64,000 bases of DNA from Anthoceros angustus (GCA_010909165.1 MU008208.1:153545-217544), one strand, 5' to 3'; counted from the stretch's first letter, positions 1 to 10,378 are shown. Program-made: numbers and translations. The notes: a model not told the origin generated them from the sequence alone.

Positions 1-593
1 AAGCTTCGTCCGGCTGCTTCCCTTCGCAGGGACCTCCCTCTCACTATGAGGGCACCGGAACCTTTGGAAGGTTCCATGTTTTTCCTGCTCACCTCGCCAA
101 TGTGCTACCTTCTACATTTACAATGGTAAGACCACTAGTAAGTGCACTAGTGCAAAAGGTGTCCCAACTCTCCGTAATGTGACCAATGTAAACATAGCTC
201 TCACTAACTGGGAACGTGATACCTTGAGATGAGAGTGGCTGAAAATGGTATTGAAATCATTCGATGATCGGACATCCTCGTCCCTTCCTTCATCTTCAAG
301 TCCACCACCGCTTTAACCAATACACCGAAGCCGCACTTTGCTTCTCACAGTGTCACATACCGCCACACTGTAACTCGTGGTCTTATCTTTCACATTGAAG
401 TACACGCTTTTGACAATGTTAGCATGATAGTAGATCTAGCAAGCTCATCCAGTCCCGCCACTCATCCCGTGTCATACTATCCGGTTTGACGCCTAACAAC
501 TTTATGGGCTTGATCCGCTTTTTCCGCTAGAACATTATACACTTGTTCTTTCCAACGGAAGTTAGTACCATCTAACTTCTCGATATTGAACAT
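1..593 (-). pseudogene. Ty1/copia Gag fragment (UBN2-type), cut by window edge
   Basis: Read on the minus strand from the ATG at 593, the frame opens with MFNIEKLDGTNFRWKEQVYN, which matches the start of copia Gag proteins of the UBN2 class (the K-x-D-G-T-N-F-xx-W motif). Shifting frame downstream gives further Gag-like pieces: a 'TRDEW' segment near 460-480, a 'KLVDLKMKEGTRMSDH' stretch near 270-310 that matches the conserved helix of this family, and a basic 'VRGRSLRREAAGRS' end near 1-55. Gag packages the element RNA in cytoplasmic particles. At least three frameshifts are needed, so this copy is dead. The zinc knuckle and pol would lie left of the window. It is not part of the duplicated unit that starts at 702. 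Family assignment is fairly sure; the subfamily is unknown. Confidence 0.72.
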
Positions 594-2132
594 GACGCTC
601 GATGATGACCCAACGTATACTAAGGAGTACCGGAGCCATTAAAGGTTGGGTATTCTACCGATCTCGCCTTCCATCCAACCCTCTTCTCCTCGCTCTTTGG
701 TTGCTATCCTGGGATGCCCTGTTGATGTTCTACGGCTTTCCCCTGAAAATGCTGATCCATGTGAAATGTGAAAGAGATGTAGTGTGGCAAAATGCAAGTG
801 GACAACAAAGTTGCAACCATCGCACGCTTGCAAGACGAGAATGTCCACCGGAAAGGGCTGTTGACCTAGCCTTGCACCCAGCCCGCTAGAGGCATCGTTA
901 GGGCATTGGAGTCCAACATCGAGAGGAGGAGGACATTGCGTGCATGGAAGGTAATGGTTAGTGCCAAGTCGTTAGGTGTCTACATCTTGCCGAGGTTCGT
1001 GGCATTGCTCATTATGCTTACCCCGACGCTGGCCGGTACTGCACTACGTGGAATTGGTGCGAACTGCACTTGAAAACGAGAAGGCTGAACTGGAGAAATC
1101 AGCAGACTCCAACACGTGAACCACCTTCCACTTCTGTCAAACATGTCCACCAGGTGCCCAGCAGTCCTCTTTCATGGGCCGTTCAGCTGTCAAAATCTGG
1201 CATGCACCTTCCAGTTCACCACATTTTGCATACACCACGAAGTGCCAACACTGCGTTCGCCAGGCAGTCATCGAACATGGTCATGATCCACTGTGGCCAA
1301 GCTGACTATGTTAGTTTTTTGCTTTGAGGCAAAAGAGTAACATGGTCAGCTTCATCACATATAGATTACATGTGCACCAGGCAGGTCGCCACATGATGCA
1401 TGCACTCAGCATCCAGCGGTGATGCACTGTGAAAACATTTGGAAGCATATGTGCCAGCAGAATGAAGCTCTCCTAAAAAAACATAGCATGAGTACAAGGA
1501 AACGGCAGAGGAAGCAGAGGTGGCCACGATCAGCACTCTACAACACCCTTAGGCAAGAGACATGCACCACCATCTATGAGTGCAATCGCGTTCCTTCCAC
1601 AATTTGTGAGTGCAGCTACGTGCCCTTTTGCATCTTCCAGCTCACCATATTTCGCAGACTGTCCTCTTTCATGGGTCGTTCAACTGTCAAAAACTTGGCA
1701 GGCATTTTCCAGTTCACCAAATTTTGCATACATGTCCACCAGGTAGGTGCCCACCACTACATTCTCCAGGCAGGCCGAGCCCTTGCTGTACCCATAAGGG
1801 CATTCCATGTCACCACATCCCTGACAAAGCAAGCAAGACTACAAAATGAGGTGGGAATCACCACTAGTTGTCCATCATAGTGAAGACTAAACCGAGGGTT
1901 CTTTGAAATCAAGACAGTCATCCCCACTTGCCAATTAAGACGATCCATCTAACGTCGTCGTTCAATAGCTATCCATCATAGCACTATGATGGATGTAACC
2001 AGAGACGAACAAGATTCTTGAACTCAGCTTATCCCCACTCGCCAAGACCACATCCATGGTGCTCCCATTCCACCTCCATAAGATGATCTAGCGACGAGGG
2101 GATGTTCCTCCCATCAAGACAAAGCATTAATT

Positions 2133-2490
2133 TAACGGACCGTGTTTTACAACACGGTCCGCTGTAAAGCCCAATTGTACGTTGTAAAATGTTTGAGACG
2201 GCCAGATCGTGCCTCTCTCATGTTTTACAACATACGCATAACCTAATCTAATTTACAACACGATCAATTGCAAACCGACCAGACATTGTAAGCGTTTAAG
2301 AGAGGCCAAGATAGGCCTCCCACGAATTTACAACATAGTCTAATTTACAACACAGCCGTAAAGCGACTTGTATGTTGTAAAATGTATGACAAGGCGGATC
2401 GCCTATGCACGCTTTACACCAAATTCACAACGTAGTCTCACACAAGGTCCATTGCAAAGCGATCTTGCACGTTGTATACGCCTCGGTTTC
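2133..2490. repeat. Degenerate tandem repeat with TTTACAACA / TGTTGTAAA inverted motifs, unit A
   Basis: Three to four units of about 80-105 bp each carry 'TTTACAACA' on one side and its complement 'TGTTGTAAA' on the other, so each unit can fold on itself. Anchors are at about 2,145, 2,251, 2,342 and 2,422. The block lies inside the PPR remnant, has no ORF and recurs at 26,825-27,215. It could be a worn MITE array or a minisatellite; no terminal inverted repeats were fixed. Confidence 0.6.
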
Positions 2491-2684
2491 CGTGCCATTG
2501 ACAAATTCACATTGTAAGCGTAGTGCCATTGACAAATTCTGTGGAGCCACCGGCATGAGAGAGACACAAGCCACGGTTCCCAAGTCGTACCACTTGCTTC
2601 GTGCTCTCACATAAATCATAGCAAGAGTTAGGAACGGCACAGAAGCGAGTCGGCCGCAACCAAGACTCCACAACACCCTCGTGC

Positions 2685-2750
2685 AAGAGAGATGCACCAC
2701 CTTCAAGCAAGAGACATGCACCACCTTCGTGCAAGAGACATTCCTCTTCA
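2685..2750. repeat. About 24-bp direct repeat within the PPR remnant
   Basis: The phrase 'agagatgcaccaccttc' and near-copies occur three times in succession (about 2,688, 2,709, 2,732), each followed by 'aagcaagagac' or 'gtgcaagagac'. A related piece is at 1,555-1,580. The minus-strand translation is a repeating Cys/Leu/Glu/Gly peptide. The same block is at 27,388-27,450 in unit B. Confidence 0.6.
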
Positions 2751-3735
2751 TGTGTCATTTAGTCACAAACAACTTCCACCAAAATTGGACATCAGAACTC
2801 GTAACGTGATTTCTTGATGCGAGAAGCCATATGAACTAGCATCCATGAATACACTTAGGAGTACCACGTGATCCACCTTTCACTTCTGTGAATCTGACAG
2901 ATGAATGGCCCATGAAAGAGGACTACTGGGCACCTGGTGGACATGCACCTTCCTGTTCACCACATTTTGCATACACCACGAAGTGCCAACACTGCATTCG
3001 CCAAGCAGTCATCGAACATGGTCATGATCCACTGTGGCCAAGCTGACTATGTTAGTTTTTTGCTTTGAGGCAAAAGAGCTGTCCATCATAGCACTATGAT
3101 GGACAGAACCAGTAGAGACAGAACTAGTAGATTCTTCGGAACCTGAAGAATAGTTATCCCCCACTCGCCAAGACCACATCCATGGTGCTCCCATTCCACC
3201 TCCATCAGATGATCCACCGACGAGGGCGCTGTCTGCCTCTCAGAGTCATGTACATGTCCACCAGACACTTGGCAATAAACAAGTTCGGTGGAATGTCACT
3301 GTGCAACATATCATGCTGTACTTTTCGCTAGATTCCGTGTCCACAAAATGCACAAGCTTGAAGGGCTACAAAGATGTGGGCATCCGCCTTCACACCGAGG
3401 GACACATCGCATAGTAAAGTTGTATCGCCTCATTAGGCTCCCCCATTGTAGCATGTGCGGAGATTATTGAAAACAACATGAAGGGATTTGGTTTGCCCAC
3501 CCTCCTCAGAAGCTACACTCCGACATACATTTGCAAGATATGGTTCCCCATGTATGTGATTGACTCGTGCATCTAAGTTTGATGATGAGATCATGAACGC
3601 CACATCCCACGTCCATGTCCTTCTTATCTCGCACAAAGTTTTAGCACGACATATAAGATGGACTGAGGAATAGAATAATCTACCCACGCCGATTTTACAG
3701 AGCTCCAACTCGAAGCTTTCCCTACTCACATAACG

Positions 3736-4380
3736 CTTGATGGTTACTGTGTCGAACGTCTGGGGAGACTCAACTGCGTCGCACCCGAGAAATGCTACTT
3801 TGGAATGGCCGGAGGAATCTTGCTAGGCATCGGGTATCGACAAGGGGATAGAGGTAAACCAAGACAAGGTTCGGGTCATCCAGCCTCGCACCACCCACCT
3901 AATCAAGGAGTGCGAGGTTCTTGGGCATGGTGGGTTACTCGATTCGGCGGTTCATTAAGGACTTAGCAAGCGCTGGGTTAACGGAGTTACTACGGGAGGA
4001 GGAGGAATGGAATTGGACCCCGAAACCGGAGTTGGCGTTCAGGGATTTGCAGAACACCTTGGTAAGTGCTCCGATCTTGAGGCCGGGCCGAAGGCCAGTT
4101 TCGTGTATGTGGATGTGTCGGCGTTCGCCATCGGAGTTGTGCTCAGCCAAAAGGACGATCAACGGAGGGATCATCCGATCTACTACGCAGGGCGGCAACT
4201 CACCCACGCGGAATGAAGATACACAACCACAAAATGGGAGGCGCTGGGAATGGTGTACGCTGTCAAGAAGTTTCGGCACTATCTCCTACCCAATGAATTT
4301 GTGTTCTATGTGGATCATTTCGCGCTCAAGCATCTGGTGAACAAGACGGACCTGTTGGGGCGGATAGCGAGGTGGTTCTT
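3736..4380 (+). pseudogene. Ty3/gypsy RT-RNase H fragment, unit A
   Basis: The plus strand encodes the C-terminal thumb of gypsy reverse transcriptase and the start of RNase H. Visible pieces are the 'EKCYF' motif, the loop 'LGMVGY.RRFIKD', a 'LLREEEEWNW' helix and the RNase H motif 'VYVDVSAFAIGVVLSQKDD' (first catalytic Asp), then 'YYAGRQLTHAE' and 'FYVDHFALKHLVNK'. It corresponds to the minus-strand gypsy element at 49.8-62.1 kb, but here it is on the plus strand, is limited to about 640 bp and starts near the same Cys-rich 'LCLHPEK' point. There is no catalytic YxDD box, integrase or Gag. Unit A has extra deletions compared with 28,398-29,060. It is a dead fragment trapped between the PPR remnant and LTR-like DNA. 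Confidence 0.85.
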
Positions 4381-7215
4381 GGACTTCTGGGGGTCCATTC
4401 CCACTCACCGGACCCCCCTCCTGGCTCGGGTCCCGCTGGTCCTCTCCCTCTCCACCCCTTTCGGGGCCCTCGTCCCTTCCCTCCCCGAAGGGTTGCGGCT
4501 GGCTTACCTCATGCCTCGTTGCGCCAGCGCGTCGCCCCTCTGGGCTCCTCCCCCTCTGCGTGCCCCCGAACAACGCCACCAAGGCCCCGGTGCTATCCCC
4601 GAGCCCTTCTTCTCCGCCCCACCTTCTCGATCCTCCCGAGGTCAGTAATGGGTAGGTTGGTGCAGGGCCTCCAAAGCCTTGAGGAGTTGGCTTAGTAGGC
4701 AAAGTCCGAGTCGACTTGTTGGATTGCCTCTTCCACATGCGCCCGAGCACCCGATACTCCTTCGCCTGCGGTGCTCCTGAGGCCGGATCAGTCTGCGGCT
4801 TGTCAGCCCACCGCCGATTCGCTTAATCATAACTGCGAGGCCAACACCAAGGAAGTCTCCGCCACTTGCACTCTTGCTCCGCTTGCTCCGGCTCCCTTTG
4901 TTTTGCACCTCGGCGCCATGGCGCGGCGCTCCCCCTCCTTCCTCTGCACTGGCAGCTTTTTTCGCGTCCAGGGCCCTCGCTCCTCCATTCATCCACGGCT
5001 GAAGCTCCGCCATCTCCCTTCCCAAGCGGTCCGCAACTCGCCCGACTCTGCTTCATCTGTGTCCTTCTCCATTTCAGCGACGCTCGCCTCCTGCCCATCG
5101 CCTCACCTCCTCCGCCCAACGTAGCCGGAGTCGCTCTATCTCCCCGCTGCGGATCGCCGATCACGCCTCAAGAGCCCTGCTCAATTGTGTCTGAGTCAGG
5201 CTCCAAGGTCTCGCGTCCTCCATCTCCGCCGCTGCCTCCGCTTCCACGCAATCGAGCCCAGATCCTCCATCTCCGCCGCCGCCTCTTCCTCTCGTGACGA
5301 CCGTCTGGCTCGCCGCCGCCACCGCCACCTTCGTGTTAGGCGCTCTCGCTGCCTCTCCACCGCTTTGATCTCTCGCGTACGATCCCGGCTGGTCTTAGTC
5401 AAGGCTTCAGCCTCCGCCCCCCTTCACCCGAGCCTCCAAAGCTTGTGTTGCTCCCCGCCGAGCCGCCTCGCCTCGAGCCTCCGCCTGCCTCGCCTCCAAC
5501 TCTCCCTCGCCTCGCCACGGCAGAGGTCCTTGGCCCGGCTTGGGCCTCTGCGCTTGCTTCAACTGCTCACATACCAAGGACCTGGTCCGGCCTCACTGCC
5601 TAGACCTCCTCTCCGCCTCCCGGCGCTTCTCCTCGATCCGGGCGAGGGACTGCCTTCTTTTGGCCGCTTGGGCTGCCTCCACCTTCTCGATCCCTCGGAG
5701 GTCCGCCAACAGTAGCGGTTGACGCAGGGCCTCCAAAGCCTTGAGGAGTTGGCGTGGTAGTAGGCAAAGTCCGAGTCGACTTGTTGGATTGCCTCTTCCA
5801 CATGCGCCCGAGCACCCGATACTCCCTTCGCGGAGAGTGCTCGGTAGTCGGCGTCCGCTTGTTGGCCTGCTTCCACCGGATTCGCTAACCGTGCCGTGCA
5901 ATCTCGAGGCCACCAAGGAAGTCTCCACACTTTCAGCCGCCTTGCTCCGCTTGCTCCAGGCTCCCTTTGTTTTGCACCTCGCCCACCACTCGCCATGGCG
6001 CGGCGCTCCCCCTCCGCCTTCCTCAATCGGACTAGCTTCTTTTCAAGGCCCCGGCCCTCGCCTCCATTCATCTCGGCCCGAAGCTCCGCCATCTCCCTTC
6101 CCAAAGCGGTCCGCAACTCGCCCGACTTGCTTCATCCAGGTCCTTCTCCATTTCGGCGACGTCCAGCTCCTTGTTCCATCGCCTCACCTCCTCCGCCCTC
6201 CAACAGAGCTGGAGTCGCTCTATCTCCCACTCGTGATCAGCGATCACGCCTCGAAGAGCCCCGTTCCGCTCAATTGTGTCTTGGAGCTGTAGCTCCAAGG
6301 TCTCCTTGCGGTCCTCCATCTCCTGCCGCCGTTCCTCCGCTCCACGCAACTGAGCCCGGAGATCCTCCATCTCCCGGTTGCTGGCCTCCTTCTCCTCTGA
6401 CGAGTCCAGGCTCGCACCGCCACACCGCCACCTTAGCCGTCGTTTCGCCGCCTCCCCTCCACCGGTTTTGATCTCGTCGGTAATGATCCCGGTCTTTAGG
6501 CGCCACCTCCCGCGCCTTCACCTGAGCCTCCCAGGCTTGGTGTTGCTCCTGCCGAGCCGCCTCGGCCAGGTCTCGAGCCCGCTCCGCCTGTCTTCGGGCT
6601 TCCTCCAACTCTCCCTGCGCCGCCTCTCGCCGCCGGCAGAGGTCCTCGGCCCGGGCTTGGGCCTCCTGCGCTTGCTTCAACTGTTCACACAGCTGAAGGA
6701 CCTTGGTCCGGTCTTGCTGAACAGACCGGACCTCCCTCTCCGCTTCCCGGCGCTTTCCCTCCTCGATCTGGGCGGACTGGCTGCCTCCACCTTCTCTTGG
6801 AGTAGCACCATCCGCCTCCGTGGCTTCCACTTGGGTCTTTTCTCCGCCATAAAGACCTCTAAAGCATACCGTCCATGACGGTAGCCAAAACTTCGCCGTG
6901 TTTCCTCCACGGCCACACGAGACACCTGGGAAGTCCGCTAGGGGTGTATCTCCCGGTCCGTTAAGGACCGCCAAGGCCCCGGGAGGGAGTCCAGATTGGT
7001 TCTCCTGGACTGATAGACCCTCGTGTCCCGAGTGCCTGTCTGGTCCTTCCACCTCCTTGGCCTGCTGGCCGCTTAACTCCTTCTCCGCCCGCCTGCTTTG
7101 CGCCGGAGGTGGTGAGGGGTCCTGAGCCGGCTGCTTGCCCCTACCTCGGGAGACAGGAGGCTCGGTGTGGTTGCCGCTAGTGACCTCACTTGGATCGCCC
7201 TTCTTACGGCTTCCT
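4381..7215 (-). pseudogene. Coiled-coil (Glu/Arg/Ala-rich) coding remnant, gypsy-LTR related, unit A
   Basis: This GC-rich stretch encodes on the minus strand long heptad-like pieces, for example 'EAQARAEDLCRRREAAQGEL' (within 6,270-7,052) and 'MEDRKETLELQLQDT' (6,068-6,370), and toward the low-coordinate end the conserved 'AHVEEAIQQVDSDFAYYHA' module followed by 'LLKALEALRQP'. The same modules, in the same order, occur in the gypsy LTR at 16,377-16,919 plus 23,395-25,464. This is therefore a diverged copy of part of that LTR or its ORF. The frame is broken repeatedly. Function is unknown: a Gag-like or accessory coiled-coil protein is possible. The plus-strand ORFs here (Ser/Pro/Leu/Arg-rich) are shadows of the GC bias. 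Confidence 0.6.
4621..6788. repeat. 1.07-kb internal tandem duplication, only in unit A
   Basis: Two direct copies, 4,621-5,690 and 5,691-6,788, each begin with 'accttctcgatcc' and contain the block 'gggcctccaaagcc' through 'cacatgcgcccgagcaccc' and then the coiled-coil coding part. Unit B has a single copy (about 29,272-30,305). The junction lies at 'gctgcctcc/accttctc'. Confidence 0.75.
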
Positions 7216-8435
7216 CCCCTACTAGAAAGGGCAGCCTATATTACACTTTTGTTAAGATTTGAACCCCTTGTTGCAATTATGTTGAAATCTTGGGGTCTTG
7301 TTGCACTTATTTGGCCCATTGTTACACCTGTGGTTGGTAACCAACCCTCCATCTTGTTGCTACTGTACGCCTTGTTGCAATTTTGTTGTTGTAGTGAGAG
7401 GTGGTATCTGCCCCTTTCAAAATTTCAACATGTTTGCAACTACCAAAGTGTTACATCCTCTTTTGTTACAGTTTTGCAGGCTTGGCACCGATCCTCCTCC
7501 CCATGTTGGTTTGCCATTATTGCTTATATTCATGTGCTTTTCCCCTGCCATTCTTGTTATGCGTGTACCAGACTATACGTATATAATATGCCTTGGCTTG
7601 CAGGTACGTATATTCCGATGTCATTATTGAAATCCATATACGCTGCCCTTTCAAAAAAAGTATACGTACATGTGGTTTCCGTATTTGTGCACTCTGTTTG
7701 CAACACGGCTAAGGTTCCCATATTAAACGCGCTTGTTTCAAAATTATTCGCCGCGCCTTTTACGCCACTCGTTCAGGCCCTTGTAGGCCCCCCTCAGATA
7801 ACGACTTGTTTTGGAAACCCTTAAATTTACAAAAACAATAGAAGCCGCTGTATCGCACCCTAAAGATAAGATGCCTGGTACCGCATCCAAATCCAAGATT
7901 GACTGTCCTCCCTTCGACGCTGGATGAATGAACCGCATCCACATCCGCTGAGTACTGCCGCCGCTGGAGGAATGAACCGCATCCACATCCGCGACTCCAC
8001 CGTGCTCCCTCCTCGCGGGAGGTGTGAATTTGGGGTTGTGGTGGGCATTTTCTCATTGCCCGCCTGCCTGCTTTCAAAGCACGCCTACTCCTCGTCAGAG
8101 AAATTGAAACCTGGCTCCACCTCCCACACGGCTAGCGATTTTGCCCTTCCCTTCCTCAACCGGCCGCTTTTTCCTTCCGGCCGCACTGTGATTCCACCTG
8201 CTTTTCCGGGATTGCAAGAATGATGACCACACGCCATTCCATGGCCTTGCTCGTAAGTATACAATGCCAGCAGTTGCACTTGCACTCTGTGCCACCTTCG
8301 CTGCCTTCTCTTTGTTTTGTTGCGGCCACTACGCCTCCATGAGTGCTAGTCACCGTCCCTTGGGCAGCCATCCCTCGATCGTGTTACTCTTCCTTCCCCA
8401 TCCGCCTTGCTGCATTCCTCTTCCTTTCCTCTTAG
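7216..8435. other. Gene-free interval upstream of Copia-1, unit A
   Basis: No ORF here is shared with unit B in a consistent frame. The left part is rich in 'CTTGTTGCA' and 'TTGTTACA' phrases (about 7,260-7,480). The middle has runs of TATA/TACGTA. The right part holds about 50-bp repeats (7,865-8,020) and ends directly at the Copia-1 5' LTR. I recognise no coding or RNA gene. Confidence 0.5.
7865..8020. repeat. About 50-bp tandem repeat around 'GAATGAACCGCATCCACATCCGC'-like core, unit A
   Basis: Two clear units 'atgaaccgcatccacatccgc' (about 7,926 and 7,972) and a flanking partial unit, separated by 'ccgctggagg' or 'cctcgcgggagg'. Unit B (31,425-31,580) shows the better-kept form, with 'gtgctccctc' between units. 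Confidence 0.65.
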
Positions 8436-8639
8436 TTAGAAATAGTGCACTGCTGGTTAAGGTCGACTAGACTGCACTAATGGATTAGTCAAACTAGACT
8501 CAGCTAGTTGGTAGTTAGTTAACTAGCGTGCTAGTGAAAGGACACACCCTCGTAACCATCCTTTATAAGCCCACCTATGAACTAAACATATTCATTGTTA
8601 ATAAAGCATCTACTTGATGCAAGACGCCCATATGCATCT
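8436..8639 (+). repeat. Copia-1A 5' LTR
   Basis: A direct repeat of about 204 bp of 14,918-15,125. It contains 'cctttataagcccacc' (a likely TATA box at about 8,571) and 'aataaagcatc' (a likely polyadenylation signal at about 8,600), giving a short U3-R-U5. Ends are placed by where the two LTRs stop matching. Confidence 0.85.
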
Positions 8640-8645
8640 CTAACT

Positions 8646-8657
8646 TGGTATCGAGCC
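8646..8657 (+). other. Copia-1A primer-binding site (tRNA-iMet type), altered
   Basis: 'tggtatcgagcc' lies a few bases after the 5' LTR. Plant copia elements use TGGTATCAGAGC, complementary to the initiator tRNA-Met 3' end. Here CAG has become CG, one base short. The same change occurs at 32,205. Confidence 0.8.
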
Positions 8658-9137
8658 ATGTGATATTTCAATGGCTTTGTTGCTTATTTTCTTCCCTAAT
8701 CAACTTAGGAAGATAAGCTAGCAACCTCATACCCAATTTTAGTTGATGAAAATGCATTTTGATATGCATTTCCGATAGCGTACTATCATCTCGCATCATA
8801 GGCGCATCCGCTAGTTTTACGCCATGTAGAAACTCATGTTGCCCATCATACCATTGCTAAGTGAAAATAATTAGCTTAGAACTTTCTAAGTAAAGTAATT
8901 ATCATAGCTACTTTATTGATTATTTTCATTAGTTCAATTTCCATCAAACCAAACCAATTTTTCTAAATTGATTGGTTATGGAATCTAGCCACCCTTCTAG
9001 TTCTTGTGATTCTATAAGGCCTAGTCATTGGGCCTTTTATAGGTTAATTTTGCTTAAGAATAGCATCATTTTGCTTACATTCTTCTAAGCCTACTTTGCT
9101 TTTGCTTTTAGCCTCTTAATCTTCAAGCACAAGAACT

Positions 9138-9600
9138 ATGGGTCGCAAGCATGGACGCAAACTTGATGAGGCTGAGGCCAGGAGGAAGTCTTTTGAGGCT
9201 CGGAAGAGGCATGAGCAAGCATACCGTGGACGAGCATCAAATCGAATTCCAACACGTGGTTTTGGATTGGTTTCTGCTCCCAGATGCATGCTCAACCTCG
9301 GATCCTCTGGCGGATGTACTCACAATTTTGCTGCAAGAGCGAGGAACGAGGCCTCTATCAACAAGATATCCTGATCTATCAGGCAGATCTTTTCACACTC
9401 GAGATCGGCAAATTCTCGACATTCCAAAGAGGAGCCGACCCATCATGGTCGATTAGCGACCGACTTGCTGATGGTGTGGAGACTGCCAGCGATCATGAGA
9501 ATGGGCGCGCCTCCTCCTCCCTCCAATTCCGAATTGAGCCAATCCCAAGGATTTGTGCACGAGGACACCAAAGATTTGGATTTCTCTGCATGCAGATCTA
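9138..9600 (+). pseudogene. Copia-1A leader ORF, unknown product
   Basis: It starts with ATG at 9,138, 0.5 kb after the PBS and 1.4 kb before gag. It opens with the basic, charged 'MGRKHGRKLDEAEARRKSFE' and is conserved in unit B at 32,693. After about 35 codons the frame is lost, and both downstream frames give 100-residue open stretches. Copia elements usually have a short leader. This could be an accessory ORF, an N-terminal Gag extension or captured host sequence. No family recognised. Confidence 0.4.
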
Positions 9601-9774
9601 GGAGCGCGAGAGCAATCGGCGCCGGAGGGACGCCATCCTGTGGCGCCAGATCCCCACCAGCGCGCCCGAGATCCGTCGAGCCGCGCCCGCCGATATCCGG
9701 GCGCGCCCGCCGCCTTCCTCCCACGGCGCGGAAGCCGCCACGGCCGGTTCAAGCGGCTCGGCACGTGCCCCTGT

Positions 9775-9893
9775 GCCAACTTAAAATATTTTAAGTTGGC
9801 CCGGTATGAAACGCCGGCCTGTATGAAACGGTGCCCCTAAAATAATTAATTTAGGGCACCTGAACGGTGTGCCGTTAGACTCAACGGTGCACC
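9775..9893. repeat. Cluster of three palindromes in the Copia-1A leader
   Basis: 9,775-9,800 is a perfect 26-bp palindrome with arm GCCAACTTAAAAT. 9,831-9,859 has arms GTGCCCCTAAA / TTTAGGGCAC, with one base lost here and intact in unit B. 9,866-9,893 has arms GGTGTGCCGTT / AACGGTGCACC with small mismatches. Together they would give three stacked hairpins in the genomic RNA. Confidence 0.8.
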
Positions 9894-10033
9894 TTTTCCT
9901 TCACTAGTTGCCTCCTCACTCACGGACGCACTGCTCGTCGACAAAGGATCCCCACGCCTCCCAAGCTCAATTTCTCGGCCATTGCGGTGTTCAAGCACTT
10001 TGCTTTATGAAGTAACACCTGCAAGCTAACCTC

Positions 10034-10378
10034 GTGTCGAGCCTCCATACCACAATTGCTGCTTCCGGTGGTGATCCGAGCTTTCCTCCACGACGGAGAC
10101 TACTTGCTATGCGCTGTGTGCCACCACCACAAGTCTTTGTACAAGCTGATGCTCTTCCAGGTTTGACATCTGAGATCAAGCAGGAGGAACTCACTCTGCT
10201 TTTCGAACTGGAGACATACAAGGAGTACAAACTTGGTGAGGCACAAGCAAGAGTTACAAAGACAGAGCAACGTACTCAAAGATCAAGCTCTCTCGCATTC
10301 AATCACACAAATCAACACCAATTTGGTTTCTCAACGGTTCACGAATCGAATCCACTTTTGATTCGTGAATCACATTAA
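10034..10378 (+). CDS. Second leader ORF of Copia-1A, 114 aa, unknown
   Basis: This open frame precedes gag by 160 bp. It has a Pro/Arg-rich start and then a charged helix ('EELTLLFELETYKEYKLGEA', then 'QARVTKTEQRTQ'). The unit B counterpart (33,596-33,940) carries the same helix but frameshifted in the middle. It may be the C-terminal part of the same leader protein as 9,138. No known family. Coding status is uncertain. Confidence 0.35.
   Translation: MSSLHTTIAASGGDPSFPPRRRLLAMRCVPPPQVFVQADALPGLTSEIKQEELTLLFELETYKEYKLGEAQARVTKTEQRTQRSSSLAFNHTNQHQFGFSTVHESNPLLIRESH

Larger units (their letters stand above)
702..3735 (-). pseudogene. PPR protein pseudogene, unit A
   Basis: Minus-strand fragments match pentatricopeptide-repeat proteins, which bind organellar RNA as arrays of about 35-residue helical hairpins. 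The N-terminal part lies at the high-coordinate end. The better copy in unit B shows PPR units such as 'EAIQLYYAMCSSGVKADAH' followed by 'FVAALQACA' and 'ASVDMY'. In unit A the 'YAKFGELENA' and 'CGELEGA' type signatures (compare the PPR core YAKCGxLExA) recur near 1,146-1,290, 1,600-1,760 and 2,900-3,010. Almost every unit is in a different frame, with many stops, and a block of TTTACAACA repeats (2,133-2,490) interrupts the array. No start, targeting peptide or C-terminal E/DYW domain can be defined. It is a clear pseudogene, and the precise PPR subclass is not recoverable. Confidence 0.75.

Noticed and set aside
702-3735. A functional PPR gene
   Set aside because: Every unit is in a different frame with many stops in both copies, and a repeat block interrupts it.
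4372-6878. Long plus-strand Ser/Pro/Leu/Arg-rich ORFs in the GC-rich blocks (also 15.3-16.7, 23.4-25.3, 29-30.5, 47-48.5 and 62.2-63.6 kb)
   Set aside because: They are antisense to the Glu/Arg-rich coiled-coil frames, are not kept in the same frame between units, and reflect GC bias.
7865-8020. CRISPR-like array
   Set aside because: Two or three units with near-identical 'spacers' and eukaryotic context; an ordinary tandem repeat.
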